Source: Ruminococcaceae bacterium UBA945 (GTDB lineage Bacteria; Bacillota; Clostridia; Oscillospirales; Acutalibacteraceae). From it: a stretch of 11,202 nt of DNA. Shown here piece after piece: positions 1-6,467 of the stretch. The stretch spans positions 200-11,401 of the forward strand of contig DBCZ01000096.1 in assembly GCA_002293315.1 (NCBI GenBank), read 5' to 3'. The notes beneath the pieces are model-generated. The model saw nothing but the letters and a program-made list of their open reading frames with translations, had not been told where the DNA came from and made no database searches. Each line of letters starts with the position of its first letter. Position 1 is the first letter of the stretch. A program made the position numbers and the translations under genes.

Positions 1-238
1 AGACGCGTTCTGCTTTGCCCAGAAACAAAATCATCGCCGCCGCTTTGCCGATAATCTTATCCAGCACATAGGCGCCCTCAAGCGCCTCGCGCTGCGCGTC
101 ATACAGCTTAATCAGCGGCTTCACGCCGTTTCCGCTATCCTGATGAATAATCGCGTCGTTTTTGATTACAACGCAGGTCTCCTTACCGCTTCTGATGATT
201 TCCAGCGCCTGCGAGGCTGCTGAGTGTTCATTTTGCAT
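1..238 (-). CDS. DUF1893 domain protein, N-terminal 79 codons (runs off the left edge)
   Basis: The minus strand reads from ATG at 238 (MQNEHSAASQALEII...) without a stop to the window edge, so only the first 79 residues are visible. The pattern of a short helix, then CVVIKND (22-28), a GVKPLIKLYD segment (38-47) and LDKIIGKAAAMILFL (59-73), matches my recollection of the DUF1893 family (TM1506-like, cytidine-deaminase-like fold), small bacterial proteins of unproven function that are usually little over 100 residues. No catalytic role can be stated. The start is well set: GGAGGA lies five bases before the ATG. It sits downstream of the M20 amidohydrolase on the same strand, but a separate MerR-type promoter lies in the 78-bp gap, so it is probably regulated independently. 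The family call is by pattern memory; a profile search would settle it. Confidence 0.75.
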   Translation of the reverse strand, partial: MQNEHSAASQALEIIRSGKETCVVIKNDAIIHQDSGNGVKPLIKLYDAQREALEGAYVLDKIIGKAAAMILFLGKAERV

Positions 239-269
239 TGTCTCCTCCGTGGAAATAAAATATGCATTT

Positions 270-300
270 ATAATACCAATTAAAGTTAACTCCATGTCAA
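270..300 (-). promoter_or_regulatory. Promoter with 19-bp spacer and central dyad, MerR-family type, for the DUF1893 gene
   Basis: On the minus strand a perfect -35 TTGACA (300-295) and a -10 TATTAT (275-270) are separated by 19 bp, too long for ordinary sigma-A recognition. The spacer centres on the dyad AGTTAACT (284-291). A long spacer with a central palindrome is the hallmark of promoters activated by MerR-family regulators, which twist the DNA. The predicted start is near 263, leaving a leader of about 25 nt before the RBS and ATG at 238. The outer dyad arms are imperfect. The regulator gene is not in the window. Confidence 0.6.
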
Positions 301-316
301 GTGGTTTAGAGAATAA

Positions 317-1480
317 TTATAATCCCCCGAGCGCTTCAAGTGCAAAGCCGACATACATCTTCGCGCCTGTGAGCATAGCGTCATCAGCCACGGTGAACTT
401 GGGATGATGCCCTCCGAATTTGCAGCCGTCTTTTTCATCGCCGCCGCCAATGAACACGAAAACACTCGGCGCTATTTCTCCGTAATAAGCGAAATCCTCG
501 CTTGCCATTATCTTTCTGGCAGGCATTATATTCTCCTTGCCAAGCATGGCACTTGCCACTTCTTCGGCTATCTTCGCGGGGATTTCATCATTGACAAGCG
601 GCGGATAACCGTCAACATAATTGATTTCATATTCCGCGCCAAAGGCTTCGCAGGTGCAGCCGACAACCTCCTTTATCCGCTTCTCAATGAAAGCCCGCGT
701 CTTAGCCGAGTGTGTTCTCACCGTGCCGGAGATAAACGCCGTGTCGGGAATAACGTTGAATACACTGCCCGATGAGAACTCGCCGTAGCTTATCACCGCC
801 GTGTCAAAGGCGTCTATGTTTCGTGAGACGATGGTGTTGAGATTCATGATTACGCTGCTGCCGACCGTTATTGAATCAATGGCTTCCTGCGGCATTGAGC
901 CGTGTGCGCCCTTGCCCTGAATCGTGATTTCAAAGAGGTTCTGCGCCGCCATCATCGGACCTGTCCCGATTGAAACCTTCCCCTTTTCAAACGGCGTCAT
1001 GATATGCGAGCCATAGAACATGCTCACGTCATTCAGGCAGCCGGTATCCATTATCTGCTTGGCGCCCCCGGGAGACAGCTCCTCCGCGTGCTGGAAAACC
1101 AGTTTTACACTGCCCTCTATTTCTTCAGTAATCTGCGATAAAACCTCTGCCGCCGCAAGCAGCATAGCCGCGTGGGCGTCGTGCCCGCAGGCGTGCATAA
1201 CGCCTTCATTCAGTGATTTATACGCTACGTCGGCCTCTTCGGTAATCGGGAGAGCGTCAATATCCGCTCGCAAAGCCACGGTTTTACCCTGCTTTTTTCC
1301 TCGTATGATTCCCACCACGCTCGTCTGTGTAGGGCGGATAATCTCAATGTTCATTTCGCGCAGAGCTTCTTCAATATACCTGCTTGTTTTATATTCATGA
1401 AAGGCCACTTCGGGATGCATATGCAGCCAGTGCCTTCTCTCAATCATTTTCTCCTCGTTAATAAGCCTTTGCCAGTCCAT
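317..1480 (-). CDS. M20 family amidohydrolase (M20D, N-acyl-amino-acid / hippurate hydrolase type)
   Basis: This 387-residue zinc-type amidohydrolase probably cleaves an acyl or aminoacyl amide in the cytoplasm (N-acetyl amino acid, N-acetyl-diaminopimelate, hippurate-like or IAA-amino-acid-like substrates); the exact substrate cannot be read from sequence. Visible family landmarks are RADIDALPI (71-79), HACGHDAHAAM (96-106) with metal ligands C98 and H100, the E133-E134 pair (general base and metal ligand), H159 in GSHIM, the dimerisation-domain signature GKGAHGSMPQEAID (189-202), SEDF (327-330), and the C-terminal GGHHPKF (356-362) with the last ligand histidine. All expected catalytic positions are present and the length is normal. 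No signal peptide is seen. The ATG lies 1 nt after the stop of the lipid kinase gene, with GGGAG six bases upstream, so the two are co-transcribed and probably translationally coupled. No terminator is evident downstream. Confidence 0.9.
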   Translation of the reverse strand: MDWQRLINEEKMIERRHWLHMHPEVAFHEYKTSRYIEEALREMNIEIIRPTQTSVVGIIRGKKQGKTVALRADIDALPITEEADVAYKSLNEGVMHACGHDAHAAMLLAAAEVLSQITEEIEGSVKLVFQHAEELSPGGAKQIMDTGCLNDVSMFYGSHIMTPFEKGKVSIGTGPMMAAQNLFEITIQGKGAHGSMPQEAIDSITVGSSVIMNLNTIVSRNIDAFDTAVISYGEFSSGSVFNVIPDTAFISGTVRTHSAKTRAFIEKRIKEVVGCTCEAFGAEYEINYVDGYPPLVNDEIPAKIAEEVASAMLGKENIMPARKIMASEDFAYYGEIAPSVFVFIGGGDEKDGCKFGGHHPKFTVADDAMLTGAKMYVGFALEALGGL

Positions 1481-1481
1481 G

Positions 1482-2369
1482 TCAGTCTCCCTTCGCTATA
1501 AGCTTAATCGCGCTCGGCAAAACTTTGAACCTCGCCGGTGTTTTTCCTATGAGCTCGCCGTCAAGCTGAACGATTGATTCCTCGCCGCATTCCACAAAAA
1601 TTTCATCCGTTCTGAAATAAATTGTGTCCGGCAAATCAAGGTGCTTCCCCTTCATGAATTTCAGCAGCAGCGCCGGAACCTTCAGCTTGCTCACATGCTT
1701 TATCACGCAGATTTCCAGCAGGCCGTCTTCTGCATCCGCCTGCGGGTGAGCCTCCATGCCGCCGCCGATGAATTTCCCGTTGCCGACGGTGACGATGAAC
1801 GCGTCTAAATCATAGGCTTTGCCGCCATGCTCAAATCTCACACGCTTTGCTTTCAGGTGGGCAAGCGCCTTAATCAGGCCGAAGATATACGCAGTTTTAT
1901 CGCCCATGCGCTTTTTGAAATTCTCGGTTTGCACGAGAACCTCAACATCAAAGCCGAAGCCCGCGACGTTCATGAACACCTCTCCGTTCACCTCGGCGGC
2001 GTCAATCGGTCTTATCTTGCCGCTTATGAGCTGCTCAGCCGCCTCTTTAGGGGCTTCCGGCAGCTTCAGCGCGCTTGCGAAATCGTTCGCTGAGCCGAAC
2101 GGGAATATGCACAGTGGTATCTCTGTTTTCGCAAGCACAGCGCCCGCCTCGCGAATGCTCCCGTCGCCGCCGACGATTACGACGCAGTCTGCCCCCTCAC
2201 TGACCGCCTGCTTCGTCAGTTCATGTCCGTGCCCCGCGTATTCCGTTTTAAGCACGGTTCCGCTCACCCCGTTCTCCCGGAGATAAGCATACGCCTCTTC
2301 GAACCTCTCGGCGCATTTCCCAGCCGCCGATGTGGGGTTGACAATGAAATATATATTCTCCGCCTTCAT
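1482..2369 (-). CDS. Diacylglycerol kinase family lipid kinase (DgkB/YegS/BmrU type)
   Basis: The 295-residue protein belongs to the DAGK catalytic-domain family, which phosphorylates diacylglycerol or related lipids with ATP at the inner face of the membrane. In order: NPTSAAGK (11-18), the nucleotide-binding GGDGS (67-71; the family usually has GGDGT), PFGSANDFA (90-98; usually GTANDFA), a D123-containing IDAAEVNG segment, GFGFDVEV (137-144), GNGKFIGGGMEAHPQADAEDGLLEI (196-220) and LDGE (269-272), whose aspartate corresponds to the proposed general base. Thr-to-Ser changes at both glycine-rich motifs are conservative. Length is typical and there are no transmembrane segments. GAGGG lies seven bases before the ATG. 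It heads a two-gene unit with the M20 amidohydrolase; nothing obvious links their functions. DgkB-like phospholipid recycling is the best guess, but BmrU/YegS-like proteins of other specificity cannot be excluded. Confidence 0.9.
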   Translation of the reverse strand: MKAENIYFIVNPTSAAGKCAERFEEAYAYLRENGVSGTVLKTEYAGHGHELTKQAVSEGADCVVIVGGDGSIREAGAVLAKTEIPLCIFPFGSANDFASALKLPEAPKEAAEQLISGKIRPIDAAEVNGEVFMNVAGFGFDVEVLVQTENFKKRMGDKTAYIFGLIKALAHLKAKRVRFEHGGKAYDLDAFIVTVGNGKFIGGGMEAHPQADAEDGLLEICVIKHVSKLKVPALLLKFMKGKHLDLPDTIYFRTDEIFVECGEESIVQLDGELIGKTPARFKVLPSAIKLIAKGD

Positions 2370-2397
2370 TCCTCTGCCCTCTTTCCGCTTTTCATCA

Positions 2398-2426
2398 AGT
2401 ATAGCACACTTAAGGGCAATTGAAAA
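2398..2426 (-). promoter_or_regulatory. Probable promoter of the lipid kinase - amidohydrolase unit
   Basis: On the minus strand an extended -10, TGCTATACT (2406-2398), is preceded at 17 bp by TTTTCA (2426-2421), a 4/6 match to the -35 consensus. The -35 falls in the first heptads of the AT-rich tandem repeat, so the repeat and the promoter share sequence. The extended -10 could make up for the weak -35. The predicted start is near 2392, about 23 nt before the ATG at 2369. Confidence 0.5.
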
Positions 2427-2456
2427 TTGACAATTGACAATTGACAGTTGACAGTT
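2419..2456 (+). repeat. Heptad tandem repeat, unit ATTGACA, about five copies
   Basis: Reading from 2419 the units are ATTGAAA, ATTGACA, ATTGACA, ATTGACA, GTTGACA, then a partial GTT. The period is exactly 7 bp with two base variants. Each unit from the second to the fifth contains TTGACA, identical to the -35 consensus, on the plus strand, where no gene lies downstream. It is far too short for a CRISPR array. Confidence 0.85.
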
Positions 2457-2482
2457 AAGGGCATTAAGGGCAAAGGTCTTTT

Positions 2483-2539
2483 ACCCTCTTTTGTAAAGAG
2501 GCGTTGCCCAGCGGGGTGGCGCGAAGCGACGGGTGTTTT
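2483..2539 (+). repeat. 57-bp dispersed repeat, copy 1
   Basis: This stretch matches 11101-11157 at 54 of 57 positions with no gaps, in the same orientation. It begins with a hairpin, CCTCTTT-TGT-AAAGAGG (2485-2501), followed by a conserved GTTGCCCAGCGGGGTG core and a small GC-rich hairpin around CGCGAAGCG. One of the three differences lies in the first hairpin's loop and leaves its stem intact. Here the repeat is antisense to the flanking genes. Confidence 0.9.
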
Positions 2540-2602
2540 ATCTCTAGTAGGCATTGCCCTACGTAGGGAGCGACGACCTTGGCGCTCCGATAAGGGCAAT
2601 TG

Positions 2603-2792
2603 ACAATGGATAATGGCGGACAAAATGAGCATTCGTTCTCACCGAATACATTTCAAGAATAAAAGCGCGGAAGATGATTTCCTTTCGGGGAAAAACTCTC
2701 TTCTGCGCTTTATCTTGCTTTGGTCGATATATCACTTAATTGTACACATCGTGTGTCGCTGCACTTATTGTCAATTATTCATTATCCATTGT
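2603..2792. repeat. 13-bp inverted repeats ACAATGGATAATG flanking the gpmI 3' region
   Basis: ACAATGGATAATG at 2603-2615 is repeated exactly in inverse orientation at 2780-2792. The right arm lies inside gpmI and encodes its last residues; ATTGTCAATT just beyond (2767-2776) carries the same ATTGACA-type unit as the heptad array. The arms enclose about 164 bp that contains the putative gpmI terminator. This could be the termini of a small element or two separate copies of the same short repeat. Confidence 0.6.
2653..2711 (-). terminator. Probable intrinsic terminator of the pgk-tpiA-gpmI operon
   Basis: On the minus strand AAAGCGC (2711-2705) pairs with GCGCTTT (2668-2662). After one mismatch, GAAGA (2703-2699) pairs with TCTTC (2674-2670). 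An inner TTTCC/GGAAA hairpin (2693-2689 with 2682-2678) closes the top. The structure is followed by TTTTATTCTT. It lies about 64 nt past the gpmI stop. The long branched stem and the A breaking the U-run make it less than textbook. The stem could also act on the plus strand, where no gene enters it. Confidence 0.55.
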
Positions 2793-4307
2793 ACTCAAAA
2801 GGCTGACTCCCGTCATTTCCGCAGGCTGCGGCATGCCCATCATATCAAGCATCGTCGGGGCGAGGTCAGCAAGCTTGCCGCCTGACTTCAGCTTGCCGTC
2901 AAAGCCCACCATGCACAGCGGTACGGGGTTCGTCGTGTGTGCGGTAAATGGCGTGCCGTCGGAGTCAATCATTTTTTCTGCGTTGCCGTGGTCAGCGGTA
3001 ATCAGCATCATTCCACCGGTTTTGATTATAGCGTCATAGACCTTGCCCACGCAGGTGTCCACCGCTTCAACTGCCTTTTCCGCGGCCTCAAACACACCCG
3101 TATGCCCTACCATATCGCAGTTTGCGAAATTAAGAATGATACCGTCATATTTGTCCGATTCAATCGCCTCGACGAGCTTGTCGGCCACCTCATAGGCGCT
3201 CATCTCGGGCTGCAGGTCATATGTCGCAACTTTCGGCGAGTTGACGAGGATTCTGTCCTCGCCCGGGAACTGCTTCTCCACGCCGCCGTTGAAGAAGAAC
3301 GTCACATGCGCGTACTTCTCCGTCTCAGCGATTCTGAGTTGGGTTTTGCCGTTGTCCGAAAGATATTCGCCCAGCGTATTTTCAAGCGACTGCGGCTTAT
3401 ACGCCACCTCCACGTTCGGCATTGTCGCGTCATATTGAGTCAGGCAGACAAAGAAAAGCTTTTGCATGCCGGCTTTGCGCTCAAAGCCTGCAAAATCGGG
3501 GTCAACAAAGGTGCGTGTGATTTCTCTGGCTCTGTCCGGGCGGAAATTGTAGAAGATAACGCTGTCGCCCTCCATAATCGGCTTACCGCCGTCTATCACG
3601 GCCGGCACGACGAATTCATCCGTAACGCCCGCGTCATACGAAAGCTGCACAGCCTCCACACCGGTTTTTGCCTTATTCCCCTCGCCGTAAACCATCGCGG
3701 CATAGGCCTTTTCAACCCTCTCCCAGCGGTTGTCTCTGTCCATCGCGTAATATCTGCCCATGACGGTTGAGATTTTGCCCACGCCAATTTCATCAAGCTT
3801 CTGCTGAAGCTCCGCGACGAAGTCCTTTCCGCTTGAAGGCGGAACGTCTCTGCCGTCAAGGAAGCAATGCACATACACTTCAGTCAAGCCCGTAGCCTTC
3901 GCCATTTTGAGCAGCGCAAACAGATGGCTGTTATGGCTGTGTACGCCGCCGTCTGAAAGCAGCCCCATAAAATGCAGCGCCTTGCCGTTTTCCGCGGCGT
4001 TCTTCATCGCGCCGAGCAATGCGGGGTTTTTCTGCATCTCGCCGTCTTCCGCGGATTTCGTTATCCTCGTAAGCTCCTGATAAACGATTCTCCCCGCGCC
4101 GATGTTCGTGTGCCCTACCTCGCTGTTGCCCATCTGACCGTCCGGCAGGCCGACGTTAAGGCCCGAAGCGCCTATCTGCGTGCATGGATAGGTAGAGAAA
4201 ATCTTATCAAGATTCGGCGTGTTTGCCGCCGCTTCAGCGTTTCCCCTATCGGGCGGCGCAATGCCGAAGCCGTCGAGAATCATCAATAGCATGGGTCTTT
4301 TACTCAT
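2775..4307 (-). CDS. gpmI: 2,3-bisphosphoglycerate-independent phosphoglycerate mutase
   Basis: This 510-residue cytoplasmic, Mn-dependent enzyme interconverts 3- and 2-phosphoglycerate in lower glycolysis. It is full length for the iPGM family. Landmarks are LDGFG with metal ligand D12, MGNSEVGHTNIGAGR (59-73) with the phosphoserine nucleophile S62, FLDGRDVPP (149-157), RYYAMDRDNRW (185-195), FRPDRAREI (255-263), CDMVGHTG (397-404) with D398 and H402, TADHGN (437-442) with D439 and H440, and AHTTNPVP (456-463) with H457. The ATG has AGAGGA six bases upstream. It is the last gene of the operon, 47 bp after tpiA. The last codons (TMDNE, then TAA) coincide with a copy of the ACAATGGATAATG repeat, so the C-terminal tip appears repeat-derived; it lies beyond the catalytic core, so no effect on activity is expected. 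Confidence 0.97.
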   Translation of the reverse strand: MSKRPMLLMILDGFGIAPPDRGNAEAAANTPNLDKIFSTYPCTQIGASGLNVGLPDGQMGNSEVGHTNIGAGRIVYQELTRITKSAEDGEMQKNPALLGAMKNAAENGKALHFMGLLSDGGVHSHNSHLFALLKMAKATGLTEVYVHCFLDGRDVPPSSGKDFVAELQQKLDEIGVGKISTVMGRYYAMDRDNRWERVEKAYAAMVYGEGNKAKTGVEAVQLSYDAGVTDEFVVPAVIDGGKPIMEGDSVIFYNFRPDRAREITRTFVDPDFAGFERKAGMQKLFFVCLTQYDATMPNVEVAYKPQSLENTLGEYLSDNGKTQLRIAETEKYAHVTFFFNGGVEKQFPGEDRILVNSPKVATYDLQPEMSAYEVADKLVEAIESDKYDGIILNFANCDMVGHTGVFEAAEKAVEAVDTCVGKVYDAIIKTGGMMLITADHGNAEKMIDSDGTPFTAHTTNPVPLCMVGFDGKLKSGGKLADLAPTMLDMMGMPQPAEMTGVSLLSTMDNE

Positions 4308-4354
4308 ATCTTTTCCTCTTTCAAAATTATTCCGAATGAAATCACTTCATGAAA

Positions 4355-5122
4355 TTACTTAGAGGCCGCCTTGACTATCGCGGCAAAATCCTCCGCCTTC
4401 AGCGAAGCTCCGCCGATGAGCCCGCCGTCTACATCCGGCTTTGATAGAAGTTCGTCAGCGTTCGCGGCGTTCATTGAACCGCCGTATTGAACAGTCATCG
4501 CGTCTGCGCTTTCTTTTCCATACAGCTCGGCAACCACATCACGAATCAGCTTGCAGACCTCATTCGCCTGGTCGGCTGTGGCAGTTTTACCCGTGCCGAT
4601 AGCCCAAACAGGTTCATACGCAATGATAATATTCTTCAGCTCTTCCTTTGAAACGCCGCCGAGTGCTACCTTCGTCTGCAAAGCGACGAGTTCGGAGGTT
4701 ATGCCCTGCTCTCTCTGCTCAAGGTATTCGCCCACGCAGAGGATAACCGTCATGCCCGCGTCAAGCGCGGCGCGTGTTCTCTTCTGCACGGTTTCATCTG
4801 TCTCGCCGAAGTACTGTCTTCTCTCACTGTGCCCTATGATAACATACTTTATGCCCATCGAAACGAGCATTTCAGCTGAAATCTCACCGGTGAACGCCCC
4901 GCTTTTCTCCCAGTGGCAATTCTCCGCGCCGATTTCTATATTCGTGCCTGCCGCGGCCTCAAGTGCAGCTTGCAAATCCACAAACGGCGTGCATGCGACG
5001 ACGTCACAGCCCGCGTCCTTCACGAGCGGCGCGATGGCCCTGATAAGCTCTTTTGCCTCTGCGGGGGTTTTGTTCATCTTCCAGTTTCCGGCGATAACAG
5101 CTTTTCTCAAATTCTTGTTCAT
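4355..5122 (-). CDS. tpiA: Triosephosphate isomerase
   Basis: This 255-residue (beta/alpha)8-barrel enzyme interconverts dihydroxyacetone phosphate and glyceraldehyde 3-phosphate in the cytoplasm. All catalytic residues are present: N13 and K15 in AGNWKMN, H98 in IIGHSERR (95-102), E170 in AYEPVWAIGTG (168-178) with the mobile loop 6 immediately after, and the phosphate-binding YGGS (213-216) and GGLIGGAS (233-240). Length is normal for bacterial TpiA. The ATG is preceded by AGAGGG at a good distance. It is the middle gene of pgk-tpiA-gpmI, 74 bp after pgk. That gap contains a strong terminator-like hairpin, so tpiA and gpmI may be transcribed at a lower level than pgk or need read-through; no convincing separate promoter was found. 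Confidence 0.98.
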   Translation of the reverse strand: MNKNLRKAVIAGNWKMNKTPAEAKELIRAIAPLVKDAGCDVVACTPFVDLQAALEAAAGTNIEIGAENCHWEKSGAFTGEISAEMLVSMGIKYVIIGHSERRQYFGETDETVQKRTRAALDAGMTVILCVGEYLEQREQGITSELVALQTKVALGGVSKEELKNIIIAYEPVWAIGTGKTATADQANEVCKLIRDVVAELYGKESADAMTVQYGGSMNAANADELLSKPDVDGGLIGGASLKAEDFAAIVKAASK

Positions 5123-5151
5123 TGCTTTCCCTCTTTCGGTTATTTTTAGTA

Positions 5152-5182
5152 TAAAAAGCGGGAGAAAAGCTAATCCTCCCGC
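5152..5182 (-). terminator. Intrinsic-terminator-like hairpin between pgk and tpiA
   Basis: On the minus strand a perfect 7-bp stem, GCGGGAG (5182-5176) with CTCCCGC (5164-5158), encloses an 11-nt loop and is followed directly by TTTTTATACT. It begins 15 nt past the pgk stop codon and ends about 30 nt before the tpiA ATG. It is probably a partial terminator or an mRNA-stabilising 3' end inside the operon. Confidence 0.75.
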
Positions 5183-5196
5183 CCTGCTTCGTTTGC

Positions 5197-6390
5197 TTAT
5201 TTCTCGTTAAGCGCCGCGACACCCGGAAGCTCAAGCCCCTCAAGGAACTCAAGCGAAGCACCGCCGCCCGTGGAGATATGCGTCATCTTATCCGCAAAGC
5301 CGAGCTTTTCCACGGCTGCCGCGGAATCTCCTCCGCCGATAATTGAAATCGCCCCGCTTTCGGCAACCGCCTTGGCTATGCCGATTGTTCCCTTGGCGAA
5401 GTTATCCCACTCGAAAACGCCCATCGGGCCGTTCCACACTACTGTTCCGGCACCCTTGATTGCCTCACTGAAAATCTCAGTGCTCTTTTCGCCGATGTCA
5501 AGCCCCATCCAGTCAGAAGGAATCTCTGTGGAGGGAACCGTCTTATACTCCGTATCCTGCTTATACTCCTTACCCACAACGTTGTCAACAGGAAGCAGGA
5601 AGTTGACTCCCTTTTCCTTTGCCTTTGCAAGGGTTTCCTTGGCAAGCTCAAGCTTGTCATCCTCACAGATCGACGTGCCGATGGAATAGCCCTGCGCCTT
5701 GAGGAAGGTATAGGCCATGCCGCCGCCGATAATCAGTGTGTCAACCTTGCTTATGAGGTTTTCAATCACACCGATTTTATCCGAAACCTTCGCGCCGCCG
5801 AGAATTGCAATGAACGGGCGCTTCGGGTTCTGCAACGCGCCGCCCATGACGCTGATTTCTTTATTTATCAGGAAGCCACCCACTGCCGGCAGGTAGTGTG
5901 CCACGCCCTCTGTTGAGGCGTGCGCCCTGTGCGCCGTGCCGAATGCGTCATTCACATATATCTCGCCGAGCGATGCAAGCTCTTTAGCGAAAGCCGGGTC
6001 GTTCTTCGTCTCCTCGGCATGGAAGCGCACGTTCTCCAGAAGCTCCACTTCGCCGTCCTTGAGGCTCATCGCTATATTCTTCGCGTCTTCGCCTACAACG
6101 TCTTTCGCCATCTTCACCTCAAAGCCAAGCTTCTTCGAGAGATAATCCGCGACGGGCTTAAGCGAGTATTTCGCATCAAACTCGCCCTTTGGGCGCCCAA
6201 GGTGTGACATGAGAATAACTCTCGCGTTGTGGTCAACGAGGTATTTAATCGTCTTCATGGCTTCGTCGATTCTCTTTGTGTCAGAGATGCTTTTGTCCTC
6301 GTTAAAAGGCACGTTAAAATCGCAGCGCACAAGCACTCTTTTTCCGCTTACATCAATGTCTTCAACCGTCTTTTTGTTCAGATAGTTCAT
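5197..6390 (-). CDS. pgk: Phosphoglycerate kinase
   Basis: This 397-residue enzyme transfers phosphate from 1,3-bisphosphoglycerate to ADP, the first ATP-yielding step of glycolysis. Family motifs in order: VRCDFNVPF (21-29), SHLGRPKG (62-69), ENVRF (119-123), [10 protein letters not shown] (150-159), the hinge and nucleotide region GGAKVSDK (198-205), [11 protein letters not shown] (317-327), [10 protein letters not shown] (352-361) and [11 protein letters not shown] (371-381). The start at 6390 is preferred because AAGGAG lies eight bases upstream; an in-frame GTG at 6399 overlaps that ribosome binding site and is unlikely to be used. It leads the pgk-tpiA-gpmI operon behind its own promoter, with a Rex-like operator at the predicted transcription start. 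gap, often the gene before pgk, is absent; a metallophosphoesterase gene takes that place. Confidence 0.98.
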   Translation of the reverse strand: MNYLNKKTVEDIDVSGKRVLVRCDFNVPFNEDKSISDTKRIDEAMKTIKYLVDHNARVILMSHLGRPKGEFDAKYSLKPVADYLSKKLGFEVKMAKDVVGEDAKNIAMSLKDGEVELLENVRFHAEETKNDPAFAKELASLGEIYVNDAFGTAHRAHASTEGVAHYLPAVGGFLINKEISVMGGALQNPKRPFIAILGGAKVSDKIGVIENLISKVDTLIIGGGMAYTFLKAQGYSIGTSICEDDKLELAKETLAKAKEKGVNFLLPVDNVVGKEYKQDTEYKTVPSTEIPSDWMGLDIGEKSTEIFSEAIKGAGTVVWNGPMGVFEWDNFAKGTIGIAKAVAESGAISIIGGGDSAAAVEKLGFADKMTHISTGGGASLEFLEGLELPGVAALNEK

Positions 6391-6435
6391 TCTCAGCACT
6401 CCTTCAATTTTTCCCGCTTATTTGTGTCTCAAACT

Positions 6436-6457
6436 GATTGTGAAATTAACCACAATC
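6436..6457. promoter_or_regulatory. Candidate Rex (redox) operator in the pgk leader
   Basis: A perfect 7-bp inverted repeat, GATTGTG (6436-6442) and CACAATC (6451-6457), surrounds an 8-bp AT-rich centre. Its 18-bp core TTGTGAAATTAACCACAA (6438-6455) matches the Rex-type consensus TTGTGAA-N4-TTCACAA at 12 of 14 specified positions. It begins a few bases downstream of the predicted start near 6461, where a bound repressor would block RNA polymerase. Rex senses the NADH/NAD+ ratio and controls fermentation and glycolytic genes in many Firmicutes. The Rex gene is not in this window, so the assignment is inference from the motif. Confidence 0.55.
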
Positions 6458-6467
6458 GCCAACGCTT

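Larger units (their letters stand above)
2411..2603 (+). repeat. Segment bounded by 13-bp direct repeats TAAGGGCAATTGA
   Basis: TAAGGGCAATTGA occurs exactly at 2411-2423 and again at 2591-2603. A related TTAAGGGCATTAAGGGCAA lies at 2455-2473. The 193-bp segment contains the heptad array, the 57-bp dispersed repeat and both GC-rich hairpins. Its length and boundaries fit a non-autonomous mobile unit or nested insertions, but no target-site duplication outside these repeats was identified. Confidence 0.5.
2370..2774. other. Repeat-filled intergenic region between gpmI and the lipid kinase gene
   Basis: No credible gene lies in these 405 bp; the open frames crossing it consist of repeat sequence. 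From left to right it holds the lipid kinase promoter, a heptad tandem array, a 57-bp dispersed repeat, two GC-rich hairpins (GTAGG 2547-2551 with CCTAC 2558-2562; GGAGCG 2567-2572 with CGCTCC 2583-2588), a TAAGGGCAATTGA direct repeat also present at the left end, and a hairpin that probably terminates gpmI transcription. The modular arrangement resembles MITE-like or nested non-coding repeats of clostridia. Confidence 0.75.

Noticed and set aside
2426..2453. TTGACA units as plus-strand promoters
   Set aside because: No -10 hexamer at 16-18 bp gives a convincing match and no plus-strand gene follows.
2419..2456. The heptad array as a CRISPR array
   Set aside because: Units are only 7 bp with no spacers, and no cas genes are present.
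2366..2632. An 88-codon minus-strand open frame in the intergenic repeats
   Set aside because: It translates the repeats themselves (repeated QLSIVNFQL-type segments), has no RBS and overlaps the lipid kinase start.
2613..2885. A 90-codon plus-strand open frame spanning the gpmI 3' end
   Set aside because: It overlaps gpmI antisense and crosses the terminator hairpin; no recognisable domain.
2937..3770. A 277-codon plus-strand open frame antisense to gpmI
   Set aside because: It lies wholly inside gpmI on the opposite strand, its translation has no family signature, and gpmI explains the region fully.
5148..5176. TATACT in the pgk-tpiA gap as a tpiA promoter
   Set aside because: The hexamer at the expected -35 distance (GGATTA) is poor and lies inside the terminator hairpin.
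4551..5210. A 219-codon plus-strand open frame across tpiA
   Set aside because: It is a shadow of tpiA: low-complexity Ser/Pro/Ala-rich translation, no ribosome binding site, and complete overlap with a certain gene.
6391..6399. GTG at 6399 as the pgk start
   Set aside because: It overlaps the AAGGAG ribosome binding site that serves ATG 6390, and the extra MLR residues are not part of the family.
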